Shown here: positions 5,156-5,880 of the stretch, one piece after another | How positions within the stretch are numbered: position 1 is the stretch's first letter | Layout: each line of letters starts with the position of its first letter | Assembly (NCBI GenBank): GCA_022508685.1 | Contig: JAFLUS010000136.1 | Location: 1-5,880 of the forward strand | Source: Prevotellaceae bacterium | GTDB taxonomy: Bacteria; Bacteroidota; Bacteroidia; Bacteroidales; Bacteroidaceae | Direction: 5' to 3' | DNA: 5,880 nucleotides | Notes under the pieces: generated by a model | Seen by the model: the letters and a program-made list of their open reading frames with translations, nothing else | What the model was told of the DNA's origin: nothing | The model's database searches: none | Made by a program: the position numbers and the translations under genes

Positions 5156-5880
5156 ATGAAATTCCTACTGACACTGCTCTACAAAATCTATTCTTTCTGC
5201 ATCGCGTTGCCACTCTTCATCGTCTGCACCGCACTGACGGCATTCACCGTCATCGTGGCAGCCTTCTGCGGCGACCCGCACGTCATCGGCTATTACGCAC
5301 CCCGACTGTGGTCGCGCATCACCTGCATCCTCTTCCTCATCCGTGTGCGCGTCGAAGGCAGAGAACAACTGCGGAAAGACCAGTCGTATGTGTTTCTGGC
5401 AAACCATCAAGGCTATTTCGACATCTTCCTCGTCTACGGCTATTTGGGACACAATTTCAAGTGGATGATGAAGGAATACCTTCGGAAGATGCCGCTGATA
5501 GGCATTGCGTGCGAAAAATCCCAACAAATCTACGTCGGCGATTCGCGTTCCGCCATTCAGCACGCCGTTGTACAGGCTCGGCAAACGCTGCAAGGCGGTA
5601 TGTCAATGGTGATTTTCCCCGAAGGCACCCGCACCTTTACGGGAGAAGTCGGCGAGTTCAAACGCGGTGCTTTCATGTTGGCAAGCGAAATCGGACTCCC
5701 CATCGTGCCCATTACCATTGACGGCTCCTTCCGCGTATTCTCACGCAAAGCCCGTTCCGTCAACTTCGGCACGCTGACGATGCAGATTCACGCCCCCATT
5801 TCTGCAGAATACTACGGCAGCCGTCCCACGAAAGTATTCATGCAAGAGGTGCACGACATCATCGCGTCGCCGCTATCCAA
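5156..5880 (+). CDS. plsC: 1-acyl-sn-glycerol-3-phosphate acyltransferase (3' end outside window)
   Basis: An open frame from the ATG at 5156 runs off the right edge after 241 codons. It should acylate lysophosphatidic acid to phosphatidic acid at the inner membrane, the second acylation in phospholipid synthesis. The N-terminal hydrophobic segment (about 12-37) is the anchor. The catalytic NHQGYFD gives the HX4D motif (His84, Asp89). Next come KWMMKEYLRKMPLIG (102-116) and then FPEGTRT (154-160), the glycerol-phosphate binding motif. LPIVPITIDGS (181-191) is the fourth block. Block two has YVGDSR, where many relatives have a FIDR-like sequence, a modest variation. The fragment already covers the known motifs and is close to the usual length of about 245 residues, so little is missing. 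Other lysophospholipid or ornithine-lipid acyltransferases share these motifs, so the exact acceptor is inferred. The 20-bp gap from the phosphoesterase implies co-transcription. Confidence 0.9.
   Translation, partial: MKFLLTLLYKIYSFCIALPLFIVCTALTAFTVIVAAFCGDPHVIGYYAPRLWSRITCILFLIRVRVEGREQLRKDQSYVFLANHQGYFDIFLVYGYLGHNFKWMMKEYLRKMPLIGIACEKSQQIYVGDSRSAIQHAVVQARQTLQGGMSMVIFPEGTRTFTGEVGEFKRGAFMLASEIGLPIVPITIDGSFRVFSRKARSVNFGTLTMQIHAPISAEYYGSRPTKVFMQEVHDIIASPLS

Overview
The window looks like a piece of a Bacteroidetes chromosome, most likely Prevotella-like. The evidence is the protein types (a Bacteroidetes-style polyprenol-phosphate mannosyltransferase, a PyrC of about 450 residues, and a stand-alone methionine synthase activation protein), starts without Shine-Dalgarno sequences, and one good match to the Bacteroidetes -7 promoter box (TAnnTTTG). 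No 16S gene or other taxonomic marker is present, so the genus is inference.

Layout. Positions 1-106 hold the first 35 codons of a leftward gene for a secreted protein. Positions 107-956 hold no convincing gene but are full of structure. A nested imperfect inverted repeat (185-395, core 217-330) could be a structured leader or small RNA. A leftward promoter candidate lies at 430-458. From 584 to 853 there is a chain of palindromes, centred on a 98-bp near-perfect palindrome (667-764) built from four 21-bp repeats. Positions 957-5880 are a tightly packed, G+C-rich, rightward cluster of five genes: a GT2 polyprenol-phosphate sugar synthase (957-1721), dihydroorotase pyrC (1702-3054, overlapping by 20 bp), a free-standing MetH activation-domain protein (3058-3888, 3-bp gap), a membrane-anchored calcineurin-like phosphoesterase with a GTG start (3930-5135), and a 1-acylglycerol-3-phosphate acyltransferase cut by the window end (5156-5880).

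How the genes fit together. The spacing (overlap, 3, 41 and 20 bp) suggests one operon, although the functions are mixed. PyrC makes dihydroorotate for UMP. The MetH activation protein should rescue oxidised cobalamin on a methionine synthase that lacks this domain. The GT2 enzyme, the phosphoesterase and the acyltransferase all act at the membrane, on polyprenyl-phosphate sugars and probably phospholipids.

The coding genes are conventional. The points most worth a second look are the palindrome/tandem-repeat block and its isolated 12-bp echo just before the operon, the large nested hairpin near the left end, and the split-off MetH activation domain, which has Asn where E. coli MetH has the AdoMet-contacting Asp946.
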